Source: Mesorhizobium sp. B2-8-5
GTDB lineage: Bacteria > Pseudomonadota > Alphaproteobacteria > Rhizobiales > Rhizobiaceae
DNA: 64,000 nucleotides
Reading direction: 5' to 3'
NCBI RefSeq assembly: GCF_006440675.2
Contig: NZ_CP083951.1
Location: 2,947,501 to 3,011,500 of the forward strand
Shown: in pieces, positions 1-8,527 of the stretch
How the letters are laid out: the number at the start of each line of letters is the position of its first letter
Position numbering within the stretch: position 1 is the first letter of the stretch
Translations under genes and position numbers: made by a program
The notes under the pieces: generated by a model
The model's database searches: none
Told to the model about the DNA's origin: nothing
Seen by the model: the letters and a program-made list of their open reading frames with translations, nothing else

Positions 1-1
1 C

Positions 2-559
2 GCCGTGCTCAATCTCGGCGAGGATTTCGTGCGGCCGAATTCCGGCATCGGCCATCCTGGCATGCAGGCGCCGTTCGGCATCTACGAGACCAAGGATGGA
101 GGCTATGTGTCGATCGCCATGAGCCCGTTCAAGACGCTCTATGAGGTGCTGGAAGCGCCGCAGCTCGCCGTCTACGACGATCTCAAGACTTTGTTCGACA
201 AGCGCGACGAGGTGTTCGAGAAGGTCAATGCCGAGACGAAGAAATTCGCCACGCAGGACCTGTTGGCGCGGCTGCTCAAGGCCGACATCTGGTGCGCCGA
301 GGTGAAGGACATTCGTCGCGCGGCGGAAGACCCGCAGGTCACGCATATGGGCATGATCACCAGCTACGATCATCCGCGCGGCGGCAAGGTGAAGGTGGTG
401 GCGCCAGCGGTCAAGATGAGCGAGACGCCCGCGACCATCGAGCGTCCGGCGCCGCTGGTCGGCCAGCATGGCCGCGAGATCCTGGCCGAGTTCGGTCTGT
501 CGAAGGACGAGATCGCTGCACTCGAAGCGTCGGGCGACATGACCGTGGACGCGGTCTGA
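2..559 (+). CDS. CaiB/BaiF (family III) CoA-transferase, C-terminal part
   Basis: This reading frame enters from the left edge, so only about 185 C-terminal residues are present and the true start is outside the window. Family III enzymes move CoA between an acyl-CoA and a free carboxylic acid. The visible part has the usual C-terminal features: GHPGMQAPFGIYETKDG, then a stretch on acceptance of the substrate acid, and the final LVGQHGREILAEFGLS, typical of the family end. The catalytic Asp lies in the missing N-terminal half. The stop is two bases before the next start, so it is co-transcribed with a crotonase and a second CoA-transferase. The substrate cannot be inferred. Confidence 0.85.
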   Translation, partial: AVLNLGEDFVRPNSGIGHPGMQAPFGIYETKDGGYVSIAMSPFKTLYEVLEAPQLAVYDDLKTLFDKRDEVFEKVNAETKKFATQDLLARLLKADIWCAEVKDIRRAAEDPQVTHMGMITSYDHPRGGKVKVVAPAVKMSETPATIERPAPLVGQHGREILAEFGLSKDEIAALEASGDMTVDAV

Positions 560-561
560 GG

Positions 562-1344
562 ATGGGCGCCTACCAGACACTCACGGTCGAAACCCAGGGC
601 CGGGTCGCGGTCGTCACCTTCCGCCGCGCCGACCAGCTCAACGCCATGAACCGGATCATGCAAGGTGAGATCACGGAGGCGTTCGAGGCTCTCTCCTCCG
701 ACCCCGGCGTCGGCGCGATCGTGGTGACAGGCGAGGGGCGCGGCTTCATGGCCGGCGCCGACATCAAGGAATACGGCGCCCAGACGGCGGCAGAGTTCGA
801 CACGTTCCAGGCTGCCGGGACGCGCATGTATGCGGCGATCGAGAACAACCGTAAGCCGGTGATCGCGGCGGTCAACGGCTTCGCACTGGGCGGCGGCATG
901 GAGTTGGTGCTGTGCTGCGATATCGTGATCGCCAACCAGTTCGCGAAACTCGGCTTGCCGGAAATCAAGCTCGGGCTGATCCCCGGCGGTGGCGGCACGC
1001 AACGCAGCGTCGCCAAGCTCGGCCGCAACCGCGCCAATCTTCTGCTGATGACCGGCGCCATCGTGGCGGCCTCCGAATTCGTGAGCACCGGCCTGGTCAA
1101 CGAGATCGTCGATGTCGAAAGGCTGATGCCGCGCGCGCTGGAACTGGCTGGGATGATCGCCGCCGAACCCGCCGCCGCGATCGAAGGCCTGAAGGCCCTG
1201 ACGGCCCATGCCGTGTCCGGCGATCTGGCGGATGGCCTCGCCATGGAGCGCAACATATTGGGCGGCCTCTACCGCAGCGAGATCGGCCAGCGGCGCGTCA
1301 AGGAGTTCGCCGAGAGGAGCGCCGTGAAGAAGGCCGGCTCATGA
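562..1344 (+). CDS. Enoyl-CoA hydratase/isomerase (crotonase family)
   Basis: A 260-residue protein, the normal length for a crotonase, probably a cytoplasmic enoyl-CoA hydratase of a beta-oxidation-like route. Visible motifs are the oxyanion-hole region GRGFMAGADIKEYG near residue 65 and NGFALGGGMELVLCCD near residue 100, with the catalytic-region Glu in LPEIKLGLIPGGGGTQR. The ATG at 562 was chosen because it begins two bases after the upstream stop and gives the family N-terminus; the same frame stays open far upstream but only as a shadow of the preceding gene. It overlaps the next start by four bases. Hydratase versus isomerase or hydrolase activity cannot be separated from sequence alone. 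Confidence 0.88.
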   Translation: MGAYQTLTVETQGRVAVVTFRRADQLNAMNRIMQGEITEAFEALSSDPGVGAIVVTGEGRGFMAGADIKEYGAQTAAEFDTFQAAGTRMYAAIENNRKPVIAAVNGFALGGGMELVLCCDIVIANQFAKLGLPEIKLGLIPGGGGTQRSVAKLGRNRANLLLMTGAIVAASEFVSTGLVNEIVDVERLMPRALELAGMIAAEPAAAIEGLKALTAHAVSGDLADGLAMERNILGGLYRSEIGQRRVKEFAERSAVKKAGS

Positions 1345-3197
1345 GTGACGACGACAATCGCGGCCTCGGCTGGGCGCATGGCGCGCTGACCGTGCAGCGG
1401 CTCGGCGCTGTGACAGATCGCAGGTCAGTTTCCCTGGTCAAGCCGAACCGGCCCCGCTTCACCGATATCGAGGGGCTGGCGGCGATGGTCCGCGACGGCG
1501 ACGCTTTCGGCGTCGGCGGCCACCACTTCGCCCGGCTGCCGATCGCGTTGCTGCGCGCGATCGCCGGGTCCGGCGTGAAAGATTTGCGCTATGTCTCCTG
1601 GGCCGGCGGGCTGCCGCTCGAGCTGCTGCTCGAGGCGGGCGCGGTGGCGGAAATCGAGCTGTGCTTTTCCAGCCTCGACATCTTCGGGCTGCCGCCGAGG
1701 TTTCGCGCGGCGGCCGAGAACGGCGCGATCCCCGTCCGCGACTGGACGGCTCTGGCCATGATCCAGGCGCTGCGGGCGGCGCAGCAGAACCTGCCGTCGA
1801 TGCCGTTCCAGGTGCCTCAGGGCTCCGACATGCTGGCGCGCGTGCCGGGTGCGGTCGCCAGGCCCGATCCGCTTGCCGGGACCGATACGGGGTTCGTCCC
1901 ACCGCTCAGGCTCGATACGTTCATCGCCCATGCCCAGCGCGCCGACGCAAGCGGCAATGTCGAGATCATCGGGCCGCGGGCGCTGGACTTCGCCATGGCG
2001 GGCGCGGCGCGCCAGGTGCTGGTCACGGTCGAGGAGATCGTCCCGGTCGGAGCGCTGCGGCGGGACGGCCGCCAGAGCGTGCTTACCCGCAATCAAGTTT
2101 CGGCGATAGCGCTGGTCCCGGGCGGGGCCTATCCGGCCTCGTGCCTGCCATTCTACGTCACCGACTATCAGGCCTTGTCGGAGGCGTTCGCGGCGAAGGA
2201 CGCAGCTTTGTCGGACAAGCTCGGCCTGCCTGCTGACGGCCTGCCGGAGCGGCTTCAAAAAGCGGCCAAGGTCACCGCCGAAACGGTCCTCGCGATGCCG
2301 GTGCCGGCACAGGGGAGCGGGAAGGCAACCGTCGACGAGATCATTGCCGCCCGCATCGCCGCCGAGCTCGACAATGAGAGCTTCGCCAGCGCCGGGGCGG
2401 TATCGCCGCTCGCCAACGTCGCCTACCGGCTGGCCAAGGCGACGCACGCGCCGGACATGATCATCGCGACGATGAGCTGCGGCCACCTCGACATCGCGCC
2501 GAGCCCGATGGTGCTGTCGCTGATCGAAAGCCTCGATTGCGAGACAGCCGTGGCGCATGCCGGCGGCGACGACACCTATTCGACCTATTACCAGGCGGGC
2601 GCCGTGACGCATGAGATCGTCGGCGCGGCGCAGGTCGACCGGCACGGCCGCGTCAACACCATCGCGCTCAGCAAGCCGAGCGGCGGCCTCATCCGGCTGC
2701 CAGGGCAAGGCGGCATGGCTGACGTCGCCAACATGCATCGCGACTACCTGCTTTACGTCCCGCGTCATTCGGTCCAGTCGCTGGTGGACGCGGTCGAGAT
2801 CGCAAGTTCCGCCCGCGGACTGCTGACGCCGGCCGAACGCGAGCCGATGGGCTATCGGACAGGCAAGTCGCTGGTTTTCACCGATCTCTGCATCTTCCGG
2901 CTCGACCAGACATCGCGGGTATTGACCGTCGTCGAAACCATGCCAGGCGTTACCCAGCAGCAGATCCGTGAAGCCACCGGGTTCGAAGTGACATTCGATG
3001 CCGATTGCCGCGAGGTGCCGGTGCCCTCCAGCGATACGCTCGCCGTATTGCGAAACCGCATCGACCCGCTTGGCCTGCGACGTCTCGAATTCGTCAGCGC
3101 CAAGGAGCGCGGCGCGCTCATCGCCGAAATCCTCGCGGCCGACCGCGCCATGGTCGAGCGCTGCATCGCCGCGCAAAGCTCGCCTGCCGCAAGCTGA
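1341..3197 (+). CDS. Fused two-domain CoA-transferase (family I, alpha and beta halves in one chain)
   Basis: A 618-residue protein starting at an ATG that overlaps the upstream stop (ATGA). The N-terminal half carries a GctA/AtoD-like segment (VRDGDAFGVGGHHFARLP, then YVSWAGGLPLELLLEAGAV). The C-terminal half is GctB-like (SCGHLDIAPSPMVLSLIESL, SKPSGGLIRLPGQGGMADVAN). In most bacteria these are separate subunits, so this is a natural fusion. It probably activates or deactivates a carboxylic acid for the adjacent crotonase. Having two unrelated CoA-transferases in one short operon is unusual. The substrate is unknown. Confidence 0.75.
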   Translation: MSDDDNRGLGWAHGALTVQRLGAVTDRRSVSLVKPNRPRFTDIEGLAAMVRDGDAFGVGGHHFARLPIALLRAIAGSGVKDLRYVSWAGGLPLELLLEAGAVAEIELCFSSLDIFGLPPRFRAAAENGAIPVRDWTALAMIQALRAAQQNLPSMPFQVPQGSDMLARVPGAVARPDPLAGTDTGFVPPLRLDTFIAHAQRADASGNVEIIGPRALDFAMAGAARQVLVTVEEIVPVGALRRDGRQSVLTRNQVSAIALVPGGAYPASCLPFYVTDYQALSEAFAAKDAALSDKLGLPADGLPERLQKAAKVTAETVLAMPVPAQGSGKATVDEIIAARIAAELDNESFASAGAVSPLANVAYRLAKATHAPDMIIATMSCGHLDIAPSPMVLSLIESLDCETAVAHAGGDDTYSTYYQAGAVTHEIVGAAQVDRHGRVNTIALSKPSGGLIRLPGQGGMADVANMHRDYLLYVPRHSVQSLVDAVEIASSARGLLTPAEREPMGYRTGKSLVFTDLCIFRLDQTSRVLTVVETMPGVTQQQIREATGFEVTFDADCREVPVPSSDTLAVLRNRIDPLGLRRLEFVSAKERGALIAEILAADRAMVERCIAAQSSPAAS

Positions 3198-3207
3198 GGA
3201 GCGTTCC

Positions 3208-4056
3208 ATGGCAAAGCCGTTGCTCGATATGTCGGCCGCCCGTGTCTTCTTCGACGGCATCTTCAGCAATCCGCGTGTCGCGCATCCGGAGGGCGTGGCT
3301 GTCCATCGCGACGGATCGATCTGGTGCGGCACCGAGACTGGCGACCTCCTGAGGCTTGCCGCCGATGGCGGTTCGGTCGAGCGCATGGGCGGCACCGACG
3401 GCTTCCTTCTCGGCATTGCCTTCGACAGCGCCGGCAATTGTTTTGCCTGCGATCTCAAGCATGCTGTGATCTTCCGCTGGGATGCCGCGACGGGCGATAT
3501 GGAGCGCTTCGCTTCGTCCGGCATCCGCGTGCCGAACTATCCGGTCATCGACGAGGCGCGAGGCTGGCTCTACGTGTCTGACAGTGTGGGCGAGGATAAA
3601 CGTTCGGGCATCTTTCGCTACGATCTCCGGACGGGTGAGGGCGGCCTGTGGTGCCGGGAAGCGATGTCCTTCGCCAACGGCATGGCCATGGCGCCGGACG
3701 CCAACGGGCTCTATGTGGTTGAGAGCGATGCGCCCTGCATCAGTTATGTGCCGATCCTCACCGATGGTACGGCGGGACGCCGGCAGGTCGTCGTCGAAGA
3801 CGTGCGCAATGTTCCCGACGGGCTCGCCTTCGCTTCCGACGGCTCACTGCTCATTTCATGCTACGAGCCGAGCCGCATCTATCGCTGGCGAAAGGACAGC
3901 GATCTCGAAGTGCTGATCGAGGATCCGTCTGCGACGACGCTGGCGCATCCCACCAACATCGCCTTCAAGGGCGACAAGCTCTACACCGCAAACCTTGGCC
4001 GCTGGCACATCACCGAGATCGATCTGGCCGGGATTCCGAGCTTGAGCGGCGCCTAA
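3208..4056 (+). CDS. SMP-30/gluconolactonase-family lactonase
   Basis: A 282-residue beta-propeller hydrolase starting at the ATG at 3208, ten bases after the upstream stop, with GAGGAG-like bases in front. SMP-30 proteins hydrolyse lactones with one divalent metal. Expected elements are visible: HPEGVAVHRDGSIWCGTETG near residue 27 (metal Glu), FANGMAMAPDANGLYVVES mid-protein, and VPDGLAFASDGSLLISCYEPSRIYRW near residue 200 (metal Asp). There is no signal peptide, so it should be cytoplasmic. It closes the CoA-transferase operon, which suggests a lactone or cyclic intermediate in that pathway. The exact substrate is unresolved. Confidence 0.8.
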   Translation: MAKPLLDMSAARVFFDGIFSNPRVAHPEGVAVHRDGSIWCGTETGDLLRLAADGGSVERMGGTDGFLLGIAFDSAGNCFACDLKHAVIFRWDAATGDMERFASSGIRVPNYPVIDEARGWLYVSDSVGEDKRSGIFRYDLRTGEGGLWCREAMSFANGMAMAPDANGLYVVESDAPCISYVPILTDGTAGRRQVVVEDVRNVPDGLAFASDGSLLISCYEPSRIYRWRKDSDLEVLIEDPSATTLAHPTNIAFKGDKLYTANLGRWHITEIDLAGIPSLSGA

Positions 4057-4109
4057 TCGGCAAGAGACACAAGGCGATACCGCCAAGGGCCAAGGTATCC
4101 TTCGGGCCG

Positions 4110-5252
4110 TTATCGGTGGGCAGGCTCGGCGCGCGTGTCAGGTCGGGTTGCGGCGCCGATCCGCCGGAAAATGAAGCTTTCATTTCCCTTGGGCGCTGCC
4201 TCCGCCTGCGCAGCGTCGGTCAGTATCGCCATTCGATTGTGGATCGGCGACTTGACGCAGGCCGGATCCGTTGCGGTGGCATCGCCGGCAATCGCCATCG
4301 CCTGGCATCTGCACCCACCCCAATCGACCTCGCGCCGTTCGCAGCTTCGGCAAGGTTCCTGCATCCATTCGGTGCCGCGGAAGGCGTTGAATGCCTCTGA
4401 ATCGGTCCAGATTTCGGCGAGCCTGCGTTCTCCGAAGCGCTCGAAGCGGAGCGAGGGAATCGTCTGCGCGGCATGGCACGGCAACACGGTGCCGTCGGGA
4501 GCCACCATGAACGCGTCGCGCGCCCAGCCGCCCATGCATGGCTTGGGATAGATGGCAAAATAATCCGGCGTGACGAAGTCGATGTCCATGATGCCGGCGA
4601 GCCTTTCGCGCGCCGCCGCGACGATGTCCGCCTGGCGGTTGACCGCTGCCAGGTCGGGCATCAGCCTGTCGCGGTTGGCGAGCGCCCAACCGGCATACTG
4701 GACGTTCGCGATCTCGAGCCGCTCGGCATCCAAGGAGAGGGCGAGATCGATGAATTCCGGCACTTCCTCGATGTTGTGCCGGTGGACCGGCGCATTGATG
4801 GTGAGGGGCAGCCCGGCCGCGCGGGCGCGGTGCGCCGTCTCCAGCTTCTTCTCATGGCTGCCCTGGTGATTGCCGATACGGTCGGTGGTCACTGGTCGGG
4901 CGCCCTGGAAGCTGAGTTGCAGGTGGTCGAGACCGGCTTCGGCAAAGGCCTCGATACGGCCCTCGGCGATGCCGATGCCGGCGGTGATGAGATTGGTGTA
5001 GACGCCGCGCGCCGAAAGCCCGGCGATCAATTGCTCGAGGTCGCGGCGCAGGGTCGGCTCGCCGCCGGAAAGATGCACCTGCAGCACGCCGAGATCGGCG
5101 GCCTGCGAGAAGAGATCGAGCCAGGTCTGCGTGTCGAGTTCGCGATTGGCCTTCAGCAATTCGAGCGGATTGGAGCAATAGGGGCACTGCAGCGGGCAGC
5201 GATGCGTCAGTTCCGCCAGCATGCCGATCGGAGGCAGAATGGGCTCGCTCAT
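4110..5252 (-). CDS. pqqE: PqqE, radical SAM enzyme of PQQ synthesis
   Basis: PqqE forms the carbon-carbon bond between the Glu and Tyr side chains of PqqA, working with the chaperone PqqD. The 380-residue product has the radical SAM motif CPLQCPYC (Cys19, Cys23, Cys26) and a C-terminal SPASM region with clustered Cys (CMGG, VLPCHA, CRSCERREVDWGGCRC) for auxiliary Fe-S clusters. The start MSEP at 5252 was chosen over an ATG 27 bases upstream because it overlaps the pqqD stop as ATGA. It is the last gene of pqqABCDE and converges on the lactonase gene. Confidence 0.96.
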   Translation of the reverse strand: MSEPILPPIGMLAELTHRCPLQCPYCSNPLELLKANRELDTQTWLDLFSQAADLGVLQVHLSGGEPTLRRDLEQLIAGLSARGVYTNLITAGIGIAEGRIEAFAEAGLDHLQLSFQGARPVTTDRIGNHQGSHEKKLETAHRARAAGLPLTINAPVHRHNIEEVPEFIDLALSLDAERLEIANVQYAGWALANRDRLMPDLAAVNRQADIVAAARERLAGIMDIDFVTPDYFAIYPKPCMGGWARDAFMVAPDGTVLPCHAAQTIPSLRFERFGERRLAEIWTDSEAFNAFRGTEWMQEPCRSCERREVDWGGCRCQAMAIAGDATATDPACVKSPIHNRMAILTDAAQAEAAPKGNESFIFRRIGAATRPDTRAEPAHR

Positions 5253-5545
5253 AGCTTCACCAAAAGCTTGTCCGACCATTCCTGCAGGAAGGCGATGACG
5301 TCGGCCGCCACGTCCTCCGGGCCTGCGTCATAATCGGCCGCAAGACCGGCGATGATGCTGTCGACGGTGGACTGGCCGTCGCAGCGGCGCAGTATGTCGA
5401 GGCTGATCTCGTTCGGCCAGAATACCTTCTCCGGCGAAAGCACGGCGAAGGCCTGCCGCACGGGATCGTACTGGATGCGCACATGCTTGGGCAGCGATGG
5501 CGCCGACCGCAACGACACAATGGCTCTTTCGCGCAGCGCCATCAT
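5249..5545 (-). CDS. pqqD: PqqD, PqqA-binding chaperone
   Basis: A 98-residue protein of the PqqD family, which binds the PqqA peptide and presents it to PqqE. Family features are the PKHVRIQYDPVRQAFAVLSPE region and LRRCDGQSTVDSIIAGLAADYDA, the wing-helix part typical of RiPP recognition domains. The start is one of two adjacent ATG codons (5545 or 5542); both sit on the pqqC stop, so translation is coupled. The frame is open upstream, but that part is a shadow of pqqC. It is a separate gene here, not fused to PqqC as in Methylobacterium. Confidence 0.95.
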   Translation of the reverse strand: MMALRERAIVSLRSAPSLPKHVRIQYDPVRQAFAVLSPEKVFWPNEISLDILRRCDGQSTVDSIIAGLAADYDAGPEDVAADVIAFLQEWSDKLLVKL

Positions 5546-6300
5546 TGGGCCGCCTCCGGGCGGAAGGCGCCGGGCGGTATGTTTCCCGGCGCGCCGTAGG
5601 CATGCTGGAGAGCATCGAGCATGGCCCAGAGTATATCGCATTTGAACACCAGCGCATCGATCGCCTGCTGCTGGCGTTCGGGCGTGTCGGCGTGGGCCAT
5701 CACGTAGGCGAGGGCGAAGTCTGCGTCGCGCGATGCCTGTTCGGGCCGCCGGCTGAAATAGGCCAGCGTATCCTCGGTGATGTAATCGTATTTCGCCAGC
5801 ATCGCCGGCACCCGCTCGCCGATGATGCGCGGCGAGAACATCTCGGTCAGCGACGACGCGACCGCCTCGAGCAGCGTCCGGTTCGTGCAGAACGACAGGT
5901 AGGCGCCGACGGCGAAGCGGGTCGCCGGCAGCGCCAGCCTTTCGCTTTTGACCGCTTCGCCATCGAGCCCGAGCGAGGTCGCCAGATGCAGCCAGCGCGC
6001 GATGCCGCCGCTCCAGCCGTCCTCGCCGTCATGGTCCTCGATGCGTTTGCGCCAGGCGGCGCGAAACGCCGGATCCTCGGCATGTGCCAGGATCATGGCG
6101 TCCTTGCGCGGAATGACCGCCTGGTAGCAATATCGGTTCAGCGCCCAGGCCTGCATTTCGGCTTTCGACAGCGCGCCGCCGGTCATTCTGTGATGGAAAG
6201 GATGGCGGTTGTGATAGCGCTCGTCACCGACCTGCCGCAGCACAGCCTCGAGCTCGCTCTTGGACAGGCCACCTCTGGCCGCGTCGCGGAAATCGCTCAA
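5542..6300 (-). CDS. pqqC: PqqC, pyrroloquinoline-quinone synthase
   Basis: PqqC carries out the final ring closure and eight-electron oxidation to PQQ without a cofactor. The 252-residue product has the conserved HNRHPFHHRM (near residue 30), ALNRYCYQAVIPRKDA and LVFKCDILWAMLDA segments. No ATG is usable: the first internal ATG lies after the essential HPFH motif. The start is therefore the TTG at 6300, which overlaps the pqqB stop as TTGA. It is followed by pqqD with a four-base overlap. Confidence 0.95.
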   Translation of the reverse strand: MSDFRDAARGGLSKSELEAVLRQVGDERYHNRHPFHHRMTGGALSKAEMQAWALNRYCYQAVIPRKDAMILAHAEDPAFRAAWRKRIEDHDGEDGWSGGIARWLHLATSLGLDGEAVKSERLALPATRFAVGAYLSFCTNRTLLEAVASSLTEMFSPRIIGERVPAMLAKYDYITEDTLAYFSRRPEQASRDADFALAYVMAHADTPERQQQAIDALVFKCDILWAMLDALQHAYGAPGNIPPGAFRPEAAQ

Positions 6301-7235
6301 AATTCCATCTCCATTCCATCGCTGGCGATTTCCCAGCCAGCCGCCCTGACCGCCGCGTGTTCGGCGGAATTCTCGTCCAGAACAGGATTGGTGTTGTTGA
6401 TATGAATGAAGATACGGCGAGCGATCTTCACATCGGCCAGGCCGGCAATCGAACCCGCTTGTCCGGACATTGCGATGTGCCCCATGCGCGCGCCGGTTTT
6501 CTGGCCGACACGCGCCGCGATCATCTCGTCGTCCGTGTAGACGGTGCCGTCGAACAGAAGGCAGCCGGCGTTGGCCAGGCGCGCGCGTAGCGCGGCGTCG
6601 ACGCGCGCGCAGCCCGGAATGTAGAAAACGGCGCCGCTGCCGTCGGCCCCGCTGATACGGACCCCGATCGTGTCGCCCGTGTCGGAGCTGAAGTCGGCAT
6701 CGGGATCGCCTCCTTGCTCGAGGTAGAGCGCGACCTTCCCGGGCACCGGAAAGCTGCCGACGACAACGCCGGTCGGATGGCCGTCCGCGCCGCGGATCGC
6801 CATTTCCTCCGTTGGCGCCAGGAGACGCCGCGGCACGATCACCGGATCGAGGACATTGAAGATCGAATTCGCCTCCAGCGTCGCCAGCACCTGTGCCGTC
6901 GCATAGATCGCGAAGGGCTGTCGTTCACGCAGGCTGAGCAGGCCGGCGATATGGTCCACGTCGGCATTGGTCAGCACCACCGCGCGGATAGGCGTCGAGC
7001 GCAACGGTGCGTCGGCCGCGGGCTGCAGCTCGGGCGCGTGCGCAATCTGCTGGCGGATGTCGGGCGATGCGTTGAAGAGAACCCAACCCGTCCCGTCCGC
7101 CGATGCGGCAATGGATGATTGGGTTCGCGAATGCACGCCGGACATCCCGCTGCGAGCCGCGCGGCTCAGGCGGTGATTGCAGTTCCATTGCGGAAAGCCG
7201 CCTCCGGCCGCCGATCCGATGATCTTCACGCGCAT
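6297..7235 (-). CDS. pqqB: PqqB, metallo-beta-lactamase-fold protein of PQQ synthesis
   Basis: PqqB is proposed to hydroxylate the tyrosine-derived part of the PQQ precursor. The 312-residue product begins MRVKIIGSAAGGGFPQWNC, the hallmark N-terminus of the family, which fixes the start at 7235. The frame is open for 64 more codons but these run through the hairpin and pqqA and are not coding. Metal-site motifs of the fold are visible (TNADVDHIAGLLSLRE and GHIAMSGQAGSIAGL). It lies 133 bases after pqqA with a stem-loop in between and overlaps pqqC. Confidence 0.95.
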   Translation of the reverse strand: MRVKIIGSAAGGGFPQWNCNHRLSRAARSGMSGVHSRTQSSIAASADGTGWVLFNASPDIRQQIAHAPELQPAADAPLRSTPIRAVVLTNADVDHIAGLLSLRERQPFAIYATAQVLATLEANSIFNVLDPVIVPRRLLAPTEEMAIRGADGHPTGVVVGSFPVPGKVALYLEQGGDPDADFSSDTGDTIGVRISGADGSGAVFYIPGCARVDAALRARLANAGCLLFDGTVYTDDEMIAARVGQKTGARMGHIAMSGQAGSIAGLADVKIARRIFIHINNTNPVLDENSAEHAAVRAAGWEIASDGMEMEF

Positions 7236-7330
7236 GGCAAATGCGTGCTCCGCGGCCAGTCTGGCCGGCTTGTCGGCGTTAGACAGCTTTGTATCCGCGT
7301 TGTTTCCCGCTGCAAAGCGTGCGGCGGGGG

Positions 7331-7358
7331 TGCATGCCCCTGCTGCCAGGGACATGCA
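7331..7358 (-). promoter_or_regulatory. Stem-loop between pqqA and pqqB
   Basis: The arms 7331-7342 and 7347-7358 pair over 12 positions with a four-base loop. In minus-strand RNA the only non-Watson-Crick pair is a G-U. It starts 10 bases after the pqqA stop and no U tract follows it, so it is more likely an mRNA-stabilising or attenuating element than a full terminator. This could let pqqA be made in excess over pqqBCDE. The pairing is seen directly; the function is inferred. Confidence 0.7.
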
Positions 7359-7368
7359 CCCTTGCGGC

Positions 7369-7464
7369 CTACTTCCTGGGAGGAATTTCAGCAGGCAGAT
7401 ACCGCGAAATTTCGAAGCCCGCAGCAACCTGGCACATGGTCGGTTTCTTCCAGCTCTTCTTCAT
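7369..7464 (-). CDS. pqqA: PqqA, precursor peptide of PQQ
   Basis: A 31-codon gene that is too short for ordinary ORF listing. The peptide begins MKKSWKKPTMCQVAAGFE and contains EISRY, the required Glu-x3-Tyr pair (Glu18 and Tyr22) that becomes the PQQ skeleton. The start at 7464 is supported by AGAGGAG a few bases upstream (around 7471-7478). It is the first gene of pqqABCDE. The ending LPAEIPPRK is in line with rhizobial PqqA peptides. Confidence 0.95.
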   Translation of the reverse strand: MKKSWKKPTMCQVAAGFEISRYLPAEIPPRK

Positions 7465-7653
7465 CGCATTCTCCTCTTCTGCCAGCCCGAAGGGGCCGGT
7501 CATGTCGTTGGCGCCATTGCGGGCGGGTGCAATGGCTCGTCCATCACTTCACAAATGGACAAATGAAACACCGGGTTCTCAAACAACTAAAGAAAACTAT
7601 CTGCCTCGAAGATCGGTTCCTTCCCTCCATCGCCGTTTTCGCGCCGATCGCGT

Positions 7654-8526
7654 TCACCCCGGCGCCGCCGTGATCGGGTTGTCATGTTCGTCGATCAGCG
7701 GCACGTTGTAGTCGAGCAGGAGCTTGTTGATCTCCGCCTGGTTCTCGCGGATCACCTTGTTGAGCATACGCTTCCATTCCTGGTCGGATGGACGCACGCC
7801 CATGGTGATGCGGTAGGACATGCGTGAACCGGTCTTTTCCTTGACCAGCGGAACGATCGTGACATTCGCGCCGAGCTGCCTTGCGTAGTAGCCTGCCATC
7901 GGCCCCCACAGGATCGCCGCGTCGATCTTGCCGGCAAGCATGTCCTTGAGCACGACTTCTCCCATCGACGGGGTGACGCGCGTATCGACGGCCAGCGGGT
8001 AGATCTTCGCCGTTCGCAAGAGCTTGTTGGCGGCCATGTTGGCGGTCGGCGGCGTGCGTTCGACGACGCCGATCCTCTTACCGGCGAGTTTCGGATCCTC
8101 GATCGTCTCGACACCCTCGAGGTCATCGCCCTTCGGGTGCACAAGCACGTATGAGGAGCGATAGTAGGCGTTGGTGTTCTGCACCAGCTCGTCGCCCTGG
8201 GCATAGCCCATGATGATGTCGCATCGGTTGGCGGCAAGCGTGTTGCGCACGAAGCCCATGACAGTCGGAAACCATGTGTAGGCGACCGACTTCCGCCCTG
8301 TCTTCCTGGCGACCAGCTCGGCCAGCTTGTTTTCGAATCCCTGACCGTTCTGGTCGGTGAAGGGCATGTTCGAAGGATCGGCGCAGACGCGCAGGATGTC
8401 GGGGTCGACCAGCTCTCCCGCTGCGCCAAGGCCGGCGCCTTGCGCCCAGGCGGCCGATGGCAGCAAGGCGAGCGCGCCGAGCAGGGGCAGAACGAAACGT
8501 GGCTTCGATGCAACCCGGCCTGTCAC
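7654..8526 (-). CDS. xoxJ: XoxJ, periplasmic substrate-binding-like protein of the XoxF system
   Basis: A 290-residue protein of the quinoprotein-dehydrogenase-associated periplasmic binding family (MxaJ/XoxJ). These proteins are encoded beside MxaF or XoxF and are thought to help activate or fold the dehydrogenase. A signal peptide is clear (FVLPLLGALALLPSAAWA, cleaved before QG). The mature part has a type 2 periplasmic-binding fold start (DILRVCADPSNMPFTDQNG). The GTG at 8526 is the likely start: it lies just after the xoxG stop, preceded by GGGGGGA, and upstream codons in frame are inside xoxG. It is last in xoxFGJ. Confidence 0.9.
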   Translation of the reverse strand: MTGRVASKPRFVLPLLGALALLPSAAWAQGAGLGAAGELVDPDILRVCADPSNMPFTDQNGQGFENKLAELVARKTGRKSVAYTWFPTVMGFVRNTLAANRCDIIMGYAQGDELVQNTNAYYRSSYVLVHPKGDDLEGVETIEDPKLAGKRIGVVERTPPTANMAANKLLRTAKIYPLAVDTRVTPSMGEVVLKDMLAGKIDAAILWGPMAGYYARQLGANVTIVPLVKEKTGSRMSYRITMGVRPSDQEWKRMLNKVIRENQAEINKLLLDYNVPLIDEHDNPITAAPG

Positions 8527-8527
8527 G

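Noticed and set aside
1425..3524. A long open frame of 699 codons on the minus strand opposite the CoA-transferase and lactonase genes
   Set aside because: It is a shadow frame caused by high GC; its composition is rich in Arg, Ala and Pro without domains, and the plus strand carries recognisable enzymes.
7177..7711. Plus-strand frames across pqqA and its hairpin
   Set aside because: They run opposite to pqqA and pqqB and have no supporting signals.
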